From an uncultured beta proteobacterium (lineage in GTDB: Bacteria; Pseudomonadota; Gammaproteobacteria; Burkholderiales; Burkholderiaceae_C): DNA of 12,785 nt. The translations under genes were made by a program, and so were the position numbers. The stretch is from contig CAIQEX010000612.1 of NCBI GenBank assembly GCA_903870955.1, positions 1 to 12,785 on the forward strand. The letters are read 5' to 3'. Of this stretch, positions 7,150-12,785 are shown piece after piece (positions within the stretch are counted from its first letter, which is position 1; every line of letters starts with the position of its first letter). The notes under the pieces were generated by a model. That model was given only the letters and a program-made list of their open reading frames with translations. It was not told where the DNA came from and made no database searches.

Positions 7150-9213
7150 ATGACGGGCAACTCGGCGCTAACTCTGGCGCTCGTTTGTGGCTTTATAGCC
7201 GTGGTTTACGGCGTTTGGGCACGCAGTTGGATTCTTTCCCAGGACGCGGGCAATGCGAGGATGCAAGAAATTGCTGCTGCCATCCAAACCGGTGCAGCGG
7301 CCTATCTTTCACGCCAATACAAAACCATCGCCATGGTCGGCGTGGTGCTGGCGATCCTGATTGCGGTATTTTTGGATCCCATGAGTTCCGTGGGCTTTGT
7401 GCTTGGCGCCGTGCTGTCTGGCGCCTGTGGCTTTATCGGCATGAACGTGTCGGTACGCGCCAATGTGCGAACAGCACAAGCCGCCACCAAGGGCATTGGT
7501 CCAGCGTTGGACGTGGCCTTCCGTGGCGGTGCGATTACCGGCATGCTGGTTGTGGGCCTGGGCTTGCTCGGTGTAACAGCCTTTTATATGTTCCTGGTGC
7601 CCGATGGCGCGGTGACTGCAGCCAAGCTCAACCCACTGATCGGTTTCGCCTTTGGCTCCTCGCTGATTTCCATCTTTGCCCGTTTGGGTGGTGGCATTTT
7701 CACCAAAGGCGCTGACGTGGGCGCCGATCTGGTCGGTAAGGTCGAAGCAGGCATTCCAGAAGATGACCCCCGCAACCCTGCGGTGATTGCCGACAATGTG
7801 GGCGATAACGTGGGTGACTGTGCCGGCATGGCCGCTGACCTTTTTGAAACCTATGCCGTGACACTGATCGCCACCATGGTGCTGGGTGCTTTGTTGCTCG
7901 GTACTGGCGGTCCCAATGCGGTGCTGTACCCCTTGAGTCTGGGTGCTGTGTCTATCGTTGCGTCCATCATCGGCTGCTTCTTCGTCAAGGCCTCGCCCGG
8001 CATGAAGAACGTCATGCCCGCCTTGTACAAAGGTCTGGCCGTCGCTGGCGTGCTGTCGCTGATTGCCTTCTACTTTGTAACCCAGTCGCTGTTCCCCGCC
8101 GCGCTGACGCAGGCCGATGGCCGCGTTGTGACATCGTCTGCACTGTTCGGCGCCTGCGCCGTCGGTCTGATCCTGACTGGCGCACTGGTCTGGATTACCG
8201 AATACTACACGGGAACGCAATATGCTCCCGTGCGTCACATCGCGGAAGCATCCACCACAGGCCATGGCACCAACATCATTGCCGGTTTGGGTGTTTCGAT
8301 GCGCTCTACGGCGTGGCCGGTGCTGTTTGTGTGTGCCGCCATTTATTCGGCCTATGCATTGGCTGGCCTGTATGGCATTGCTATCGCGGCTACCTCCATG
8401 CTGAGCATGGCAGGTATTGTGGTTGCACTGGACGCTTATGGCCCCATCACGGACAACGCCGGTGGTATTGCCGAAATGTCCGAATTGCCCGCTAGCGTGC
8501 GCGACATTACCGACCCCCTGGACGCTGTGGGCAACACCACAAAGGCTGTGACCAAAGGCTATGCCATCGGTTCCGCCGGATTGGCTGCTCTGGTGCTTTT
8601 TGCCGACTACACCCACAAGCTCGAAGGACTCGGAAGCCACGTCAAGTTCGACCTGAGCGACCCCATGGTCATCATCGGTCTGTTTATTGGCGGATTGATC
8701 CCCTATCTGTTTGGTGCCATGGCCATGGAAGCCGTGGGACGTGCCGCGGGTGCGGTGGTGGTTGAAGTTCGCCGCCAATTCCGTGACATCAAGGGCATCA
8801 TGGACGGTACCGGTAAGCCAGAATATGACACTGCTGTGGACATGCTCACCAGCGCGGCCATCAAGGAAATGATGATCCCCAGCCTGCTGCCCGTGGTAGC
8901 CCCGATTTTGGTGGGACTGGTGCTTGGCCCCGCAGCACTGGGTGGCCTGCTGATGGGAACCATCGTCACGGGCCTGTTTGTGGCGATCTCCATGTGTACC
9001 GGCGGCGGCGCCTGGGACAATGCCAAGAAGTACATCGAGGATGGCAACTTCGGCGGCAAGGGCTCTGAGACCCACAAAGCGGCCGTCACGGGTGACACCG
9101 TCGGCGACCCTTACAAGGACACCGCAGGTCCTGCGGTGAACCCGCTGATCAAGATCATCAACATCGTTGCGCTCTTGATCGTGCCTCTCATGATGAAGAT
9201 TCACGGCGGCTAA
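7150..9213 (+). CDS. hppA: K(+)-independent H(+)-translocating membrane pyrophosphatase
   Basis: Predicted 687 aa with about 16 hydrophobic segments, the normal size for the bacterial family. It hydrolyses pyrophosphate at the cytoplasmic face of the inner membrane and pumps protons outward, conserving energy. The pyrophosphate and Mg-binding motifs are intact: [11 protein letters not shown] at 189-199, DNVGDNVGD at 215-223 and [10 protein letters not shown] at 649-658. [10 protein letters not shown] at 461-470 has Lys465 and Thr468, the pair that marks K(+)-independent proton pumps; K(+)-dependent enzymes have Ala and Gly there. Automatic labels such as sodium-translocating would therefore be doubtful. 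The start is ATG 7150, preceded by AAGGAG. The gene is divergent from ppa, has a 221-nt upstream region with a repeat and a hairpin, and ends at a strong terminator, so it is probably monocistronic. Confidence 0.97.
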   Translation: MTGNSALTLALVCGFIAVVYGVWARSWILSQDAGNARMQEIAAAIQTGAAAYLSRQYKTIAMVGVVLAILIAVFLDPMSSVGFVLGAVLSGACGFIGMNVSVRANVRTAQAATKGIGPALDVAFRGGAITGMLVVGLGLLGVTAFYMFLVPDGAVTAAKLNPLIGFAFGSSLISIFARLGGGIFTKGADVGADLVGKVEAGIPEDDPRNPAVIADNVGDNVGDCAGMAADLFETYAVTLIATMVLGALLLGTGGPNAVLYPLSLGAVSIVASIIGCFFVKASPGMKNVMPALYKGLAVAGVLSLIAFYFVTQSLFPAALTQADGRVVTSSALFGACAVGLILTGALVWITEYYTGTQYAPVRHIAEASTTGHGTNIIAGLGVSMRSTAWPVLFVCAAIYSAYALAGLYGIAIAATSMLSMAGIVVALDAYGPITDNAGGIAEMSELPASVRDITDPLDAVGNTTKAVTKGYAIGSAGLAALVLFADYTHKLEGLGSHVKFDLSDPMVIIGLFIGGLIPYLFGAMAMEAVGRAAGAVVVEVRRQFRDIKGIMDGTGKPEYDTAVDMLTSAAIKEMMIPSLLPVVAPILVGLVLGPAALGGLLMGTIVTGLFVAISMCTGGGAWDNAKKYIEDGNFGGKGSETHKAAVTGDTVGDPYKDTAGPAVNPLIKIINIVALLIVPLMMKIHGG

Positions 9214-9228
9214 TCCCGACCTTTTGAT

Positions 9229-9267
9229 CCAAAGCAAGACCCGCGTAAGCGGGTTTTGTTACTTTGG
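9229..9267 (+). terminator. Intrinsic terminator after hppA
   Basis: ACCCGC (9239-9244) and GCGGGT (9249-9254) form a GC-rich stem with a GTAA tetraloop. It extends to ten pairs (9235-9244 with 9249-9258, one G-T) and is followed by a T-rich run TTTTGTT. A further outer pair, CCAAAG at 9229-9234 and CTTTGG at 9262-9267, surrounds it. It starts 16 nt after the hppA stop. Confidence 0.88.
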
Positions 9268-9280
9268 AACACTGAAAAGT

Positions 9281-9299
9281 GCATTTGCTGTGAAAATGC
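9281..9299. repeat. Short inverted repeat upstream of the response regulator
   Basis: GCATTT (9281-9286) is complementary to AAATGC (9294-9299) around a 7-nt centre, about 50 nt before the regulator start. It could be an operator half-site pair or chance. No convincing -35/-10 pair is seen in 9268-9348; TAATAT at 9331-9336 lies too close to the start to be an obvious -10. Confidence 0.25.
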
Positions 9300-9337
9300 C
9301 CATTTAAGCAATCTGGCACATTCAGTTGGCTAATATT

Positions 9338-9342
9338 AAGAG
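9338..9342 (+). promoter_or_regulatory. Shine-Dalgarno AAGAG deciding the GTG 9349 start
   Basis: AAGAG lies 6 nt before GTG 9349 but only 3 nt before the in-frame TTG at 9346, which favours GTG. Confidence 0.55.
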
Positions 9343-9348
9343 AAATTG

Positions 9349-9984
9349 GTGAAAATTCTTGTCGTTGATGACCATGCATTGGTGCGCGAAGGCCTGCGCC
9401 AGGTGCTCAAAGGTCTGGAAGAAAATCTGGAAGTCCTGCAAGCTGGGAACTGCGAGCAGGCGTTCGTGCTCGCCCACAAACATGGCGACCTCGATTTGGT
9501 GCTGTTGGATTACCACTTGCCGGACATGAATGGTTTGGACGCACTGGCCATTTTTGGTGAACGCCACCCTGAACTACCCATTGTTTTGTTGTCCGGATCC
9601 GCCAATACCCAGATCATGCGTCAGGTGCTGCAGGCCGGTGCTGCCGGTTTTGTGACCAAGTCTTGCGTCAGCGATGAATTGCTTCGCGCTGTGCGCAGTG
9701 TCCTGGAGGGCGACATTTATCTGCCACAAGAACTTACCAATGCACCACCTGCAACACTGGAAGACTCCAACGGACGCCCCCTGCTGACGCAAAGACAGGA
9801 TCTGGTGCTGCGCTGCCTGTTAGACGGACATGCAAACCGGGAAATTGCGGAACAATTGCACGTCTCTGAAGAAACCGTAAAAACACACGTCGCAGCCATA
9901 CTGCGCCATTTCGACGTGCAAAACCGGACCCAAGCGGTTGTCGCCGCTGCGCGTATTGGCTATCGCCCTTTGAGCGCTCCCTAG
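9349..9984 (+). CDS. NarL/LuxR-type (FixJ-class) response regulator
   Basis: Predicted 211 aa. Residues 1 to about 120 form a receiver domain: acidic pair Asp7-Asp8 in VVDDHALVREGL, phosphoacceptor Asp54 in LLDYHLPDMNG, Ser82 in LLSGSA and Lys104 in GFVTKS. After a linker, residues 146-203 form a LuxR-type helix-turn-helix (LLTQRQDLVLRCLLDG, then NREIAEQLHVSEETVKTHV). All residues needed for phosphorylation-switched DNA binding are present. The start is GTG 9349, giving the usual MKILVVDDH opening; TTG 9346 is possible. No histidine kinase lies in the window, so it is an orphan here. It stands alone between the hppA terminator and moaA, whose likely start is 57 nt downstream, with no terminator seen between. 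Co-transcription with the molybdenum cofactor genes is therefore possible, but its targets are unknown. Confidence 0.93.
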   Translation: MKILVVDDHALVREGLRQVLKGLEENLEVLQAGNCEQAFVLAHKHGDLDLVLLDYHLPDMNGLDALAIFGERHPELPIVLLSGSANTQIMRQVLQAGAAGFVTKSCVSDELLRAVRSVLEGDIYLPQELTNAPPATLEDSNGRPLLTQRQDLVLRCLLDGHANREIAEQLHVSEETVKTHVAAILRHFDVQNRTQAVVAAARIGYRPLSAP

Positions 9985-10041
9985 TTTTGGCATAAAGGCC
10001 CTGTGGCCGGCAAGTTTGCTCCCCCTCAACGATGCGGCAAC

Positions 10042-11220
10042 ATGGACAATACGGACATGCCGGAAAAAACACAGCAACGAATCGTTCCCCTGATAGATCA
10101 GCGTGGAAAGCCCCACACCATCCCTGTACCCAAGGTGATTGACGACGGTCAGCTTCAAGCCAATGGCTTGCTCAGCGACGCGCGCGGTCGACCACTGCGG
10201 GACTTACGCATTAGCGTGACCGACCGCTGCAACTTCCGCTGTAGCTATTGCATGCCTAAAGATGTTTTCACCAATGATTACCCTTACCTACCGCATGCGT
10301 CCTTATTGACCTTTGAAGAAATCACCCGCATTGCCCGCCAATTTGTGGCGCATGGTGTGCAAAAGATCAGGCTCACCGGCGGAGAACCCCTACTGCGCAA
10401 AAATATTGAACTGCTGATTCAACAACTGTCCAGTTTGCGCACGACAGACGGGGCCGCTCTGGACCTGACGCTGACAACCAACGGTTCGCTGCTGACTCGC
10501 AAGGCAGCCGCCCTGAAGGCGGCAGGACTCCAGCGCATCACCGTCAGTCTGGATGGACTGGACGACTCCGTCTTTCGAGCCATGAATGATGTGGACTTTC
10601 CAGTTCAGGAGGTTCTGGATGGCATTGAAGCCGCCCGTGCGGTGGGGCTCGGACCGATCAAGGTGAATATGGTGGTGAAAAGGGGTACCAACGACAACCA
10701 AATATTGCCGATGGCACGCCATTTCAAGGGCAGCGGCGTGGTGTTGCGCTTTATTGAATATATGGATGTAGGTGCGACAAACGGATGGCGCATGAACGAC
10801 GTTGTACCTTCAGCGGAGGTTGTTAAGCGTTTGCAGCAGGAACTGACCCTGATTCCACTCGAAGCCACACAGCCCGGCGAAACTGCACAGCGTTGGGGCT
10901 ATGCCGATGCAAGTGGCCAGCATGACAAGGAAGCTGGCGAAATTGGCGTCATCAGCAGCGTGACCCAGGCGTTTTGTTCCGATTGCAACCGTGCGCGCTT
11001 GTCGACCGAAGGCCAGATTTACCTGTGTCTTTTCGCCAGCCAAGGGCACAACCTTCGCGATCTTGTGCGTGGCGATTGCACCGATGCGCAGCTATCAGCC
11101 GCCATTTCACACATCTGGACAGGGCGTAGCGATCGCTATTCGGAGTTGCGTGGTTCCGAAGGCTCGGCGCCACCGGGTGATGGCCAGCGTCGGGTAGAAA
11201 TGAGCTATATCGGCGGGTAG
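10042..11220 (+). CDS. moaA: GTP 3',8-cyclase (radical SAM), molybdenum cofactor step 1
   Basis: Predicted 392 aa. With MoaC it converts GTP to cyclic pyranopterin monophosphate. The radical-SAM cluster is CNFRCSYC (Cys63, Cys67, Cys70). LTGGEP at 111-116 binds SAM. The C-terminal cluster that holds the substrate is Cys312, Cys315 and Cys329, and the conserved terminal Gly-Gly (391-392) is present. About 50 residues precede the catalytic core ([13 protein letters not shown]), an extension I associate with betaproteobacterial MoaA. The start is uncertain: GTG 10003 has AAAGG only 4 nt upstream, ATG 10042 and ATG 10057 have no clear ribosome site, and the family-like part begins near [11 protein letters not shown] chose 10042 as a compromise. 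moaA is followed by mobA after 2 nt; moaC is not in the window. Confidence 0.95.
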   Translation: MDNTDMPEKTQQRIVPLIDQRGKPHTIPVPKVIDDGQLQANGLLSDARGRPLRDLRISVTDRCNFRCSYCMPKDVFTNDYPYLPHASLLTFEEITRIARQFVAHGVQKIRLTGGEPLLRKNIELLIQQLSSLRTTDGAALDLTLTTNGSLLTRKAAALKAAGLQRITVSLDGLDDSVFRAMNDVDFPVQEVLDGIEAARAVGLGPIKVNMVVKRGTNDNQILPMARHFKGSGVVLRFIEYMDVGATNGWRMNDVVPSAEVVKRLQQELTLIPLEATQPGETAQRWGYADASGQHDKEAGEIGVISSVTQAFCSDCNRARLSTEGQIYLCLFASQGHNLRDLVRGDCTDAQLSAAISHIWTGRSDRYSELRGSEGSAPPGDGQRRVEMSYIGG

Positions 11221-11222
11221 CC

Positions 11223-11876
11223 TTGAAGTCCTCCTTGATTTCTGCTTCCGCTGTTTGCGCGGTGGTCCTGGCGGGCGGTCGTGCCACCCGCATGGGTGGC
11301 GTAGACAAGGGTTTGCAACTCTTTCGTGGACAGCCGCTTGCGGAAATTGCTCTCGGGCGACTGCGCCTGCAAGATTGTGGTGCGCCGGGGCTCATTGGCA
11401 TCAACGCGAACCGCAACCAGATGCACTATGCAAATCTGGGTGTGCCGGTATGGAGCGATACCGTGCCCGACTACCCTGGACCCCTCGCCGGATTCTTGAC
11501 GGCCCTGCGGCAATGTGAAGGCCGATACCCCTATATGTTGACTGTTCCCTGCGACTCGCCGCTCTTCCCACTTGATTTGCTGTCGCGCCTGGCCACCGCC
11601 TTGATTACCGAAAAATGCGAGATCGCGATGCCCATGGCACCCGAAGTGCAGGCTGACGGCAGCACCCTGTTGCGCCCGCAACCGGTTTTTTGTCTGGTGC
11701 GCACTGAACTGGCTGACGACCTGCAAGCGTTTATCGAGAGTGGTGGGCGAAAAATTGGCGCCTGGACCGCCCGTCACAGGCAAATCAAGCTAGGTTTTGA
11801 CGCACAGGGTGACGATACGCGCGCATTCGCCAATATCAACACCCTGGACGAGTTACATGATTCGGAGACCCCATGA
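11223..11876 (+). CDS. mobA: Molybdenum cofactor guanylyltransferase
   Basis: Predicted 217 aa. It joins GMP from GTP to molybdopterin-bound molybdenum, making the bis-MGD cofactor used by DMSO-reductase-family enzymes such as respiratory nitrate reductase and formate dehydrogenase. The nucleotide-binding signature LAGGRATRMGGVDKG is at 16-30 with Lys29. PGPLAGF follows at 86-91 and VPCDSP at 108-113 carries the metal-binding Asp111. FANINT near the end matches the family. No ATG precedes the signature in frame, so the start must be a minor codon: TTG 11223 is only 2 nt after the moaA stop and TTG 11235 is an alternative. A weak start this close to moaA suggests translational coupling and lower expression than its neighbours. 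Its stop overlaps the moeA ATG by four bases. Confidence 0.93.
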   Translation: MKSSLISASAVCAVVLAGGRATRMGGVDKGLQLFRGQPLAEIALGRLRLQDCGAPGLIGINANRNQMHYANLGVPVWSDTVPDYPGPLAGFLTALRQCEGRYPYMLTVPCDSPLFPLDLLSRLATALITEKCEIAMPMAPEVQADGSTLLRPQPVFCLVRTELADDLQAFIESGGRKIGAWTARHRQIKLGFDAQGDDTRAFANINTLDELHDSETP

Positions 11877-12785
11877 AGACCCTTGAACAAGTCGCAGCCA
11901 GTCTGCAGGGCTATGACCCGCAAGCTTTGCGCGCCGATACCGCATTGAAGTTTTTACAAAGCATGGTGACGCCCGTATCGACGACCGAAAGTGTGGAACT
12001 CAAGGCGGCGCTGGGACGGGTACTGGCACATGACGTGGTATCGCCCATCGATGTACCCGCACATGACAACTCGGCCATGGACGGTTACGCCTTTGATGGC
12101 GCACTGCTGCAAACGGAGCAGCCGTTGCAACTGGAAATCGTGGGCACAGCCCTGGCCGGTAAGGCTTGGACTGGCACGGTAGGCAACACGCAGTGCCTGA
12201 AGATCATGACGGGTGCCGTCATGCCAGCCGGACTCGACACGGTCGTGCCGCAGGAAATGGTGCAATCCGACGGGGTTCGTATCACCCTGGCGGCAGGAGT
12301 CCTAAACCGTGGAGACAACCGTCGCTTCAAGGGAGAAGACCTATGCAAAGGCAAACCAGCGTTGCTTGCAGGCGATACCGTAGGCCCCGCAGCCCTGGGA
12401 CTGCTGGCCAGCCTGAACATCTCCCAGGTTTCCGTGTGGCGCAAACTTCGGGTTGCCTTTTTTTCCACGGGCGATGAAATCCTTAGTCTCGGTGAAAGCC
12501 CCCGCGAGGGTGCTGTATATGACAGCAACCGCTACACCTTGTTTGGTCTGCTAACCCGAATGGGAGTCGAGGTACTCGACATGGGTGTCGTGGCGGATGA
12601 CCCCCTGGCGCTGGAGCAGGCCTTCCTGACCGCTTCCAACCAGGCCGACGCCATCATCACCAGTGGCGGTGTCAGCGTTGGCGAGGCCGATCACACCAAG
12701 GCTGTGATGCGCAAGCTGGCAGGTGGCGAAAGTGGAGTGGCTTTTTGGAAAATTGCCATGCGCCCCGGAAGGCCCATGGCTGTGG
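11873..12785 (+). CDS. moeA: Molybdopterin molybdenumtransferase (3' end cut by window)
   Basis: 304 codons are visible from ATG 11873, open to the window edge; the family is usually about 400 residues, so roughly the last quarter is missing. MoeA inserts molybdate into adenylylated molybdopterin. Visible marks are DNSAMDGYAF at 65-74, IMTGAVMPAG at 111-120 with DTVVPQE after it, STGDEI at 198-203 (Glu202, equivalent to E. coli Glu188), SGGVSVGEADHTK at 264-276 (Asp273, equivalent to Asp259), and MRPGRPMA at the cut end. The start is fixed by the ATGA overlap with mobA (11873-11876). With moaA and mobA it forms one transcription unit. The central domain reads like a normal active enzyme. No MogA-type adenylyltransferase is seen in this window. 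Confidence 0.95.
   Translation, partial: MKTLEQVAASLQGYDPQALRADTALKFLQSMVTPVSTTESVELKAALGRVLAHDVVSPIDVPAHDNSAMDGYAFDGALLQTEQPLQLEIVGTALAGKAWTGTVGNTQCLKIMTGAVMPAGLDTVVPQEMVQSDGVRITLAAGVLNRGDNRRFKGEDLCKGKPALLAGDTVGPAALGLLASLNISQVSVWRKLRVAFFSTGDEILSLGESPREGAVYDSNRYTLFGLLTRMGVEVLDMGVVADDPLALEQAFLTASNQADAIITSGGVSVGEADHTKAVMRKLAGGESGVAFWKIAMRPGRPMAV

Noticed and set aside
7309..9237. A 642-codon open frame on the minus strand covering nearly all of hppA
   Set aside because: It is the reverse complement of a strongly supported gene. Its product is rich in His, Gln, Gly and Asp with no recognisable domain or ribosome site, as expected from codon bias in the sense strand.
9991..10010. GGCC-CTGT-GGCC hairpin between the regulator and moaA
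   Set aside because: It has only four base pairs and no T-run; it is too weak to call a terminator.
10003..10041. GTG start for moaA
   Set aside because: AAAGG is only 4 nt away and the thirteen added residues do not look like the family. It is kept only as an alternative.
11205..11783. 192-codon minus-strand frame over mobA
   Set aside because: It is a shadow of mobA, which has intact nucleotide-binding motifs and an ATGA junction to moeA. The antisense product shows no domain.

Overview
The window looks like a chromosomal segment of a betaproteobacterium of the order Burkholderiales, most likely family Comamonadaceae (Rhodoferax/Polaromonas-like). The reasons are the DUF3619-DUF3106-RDD gene order, the long N-terminal extension of MoaA, the adjacent genes for the two kinds of pyrophosphatase, and the family variants themselves. 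This placement rests on recognition and not on a search. The segment is dense and housekeeping in character. I see no rRNA, tRNA, CRISPR, insertion sequence, phage or transfer signature, and no gene-free stretch over 300 bases.

Layout. (1) 1-2575, plus strand: a tightly packed run, possibly one operon. It holds a 5'-cut DUF3619 single-pass membrane protein, an exported DUF3106 protein, an RDD membrane protein, diacylglycerol kinase DgkA and a LOG-type phosphoribohydrolase. Junctions are 10 nt, a 1-nt overlap, 13 nt and a 4-nt overlap. (2) 2600-4634, minus strand: glutamine-dependent NAD synthetase nadE followed by a P-II nitrogen sensor, which joins NAD synthesis to nitrogen/carbon sensing. 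(3) 4698-5888, plus strand: a FemAB/GNAT-like (DUF482) protein. (4) 5903-6928, minus strand: soluble inorganic pyrophosphatase ppa, then a lone CheW-like adaptor with a GTG start. (5) 7150-9213, plus strand: membrane proton-pumping pyrophosphatase hppA, divergent from ppa and closed by a strong hairpin terminator. (6) 9349-12785, plus strand: an orphan NarL/LuxR-type response regulator, then the molybdenum cofactor run moaA-mobA-moeA, with moeA cut by the window end.

How the parts work together. The first three genes resemble the membrane and periplasmic arm of an extracytoplasmic-function sigma-factor locus; the sigma gene, if present, would lie left of the window. DgkA recycles diacylglycerol from envelope biosynthesis, and LOG acts on nucleotide monophosphates. 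NadE and P-II plausibly link NAD supply to nitrogen status. Ppa and HppA are two ways of disposing of pyrophosphate, one wasting and one conserving its energy, and they share a 221-nt control region. That region carries a 10-bp direct repeat spaced 52 bp and a possible attenuator hairpin before hppA. MoaA, MobA and MoeA act at the first step, the nucleotide-attachment step and the molybdenum-insertion step of molybdenum cofactor synthesis.

No clearly new defence or mobile system is visible. The points most worth a second look are the hppA leader, the ppa/hppA intergenic repeat, the DUF3619/DUF3106 module, the nadE-P-II pair and the orphan response regulator in front of moaA.
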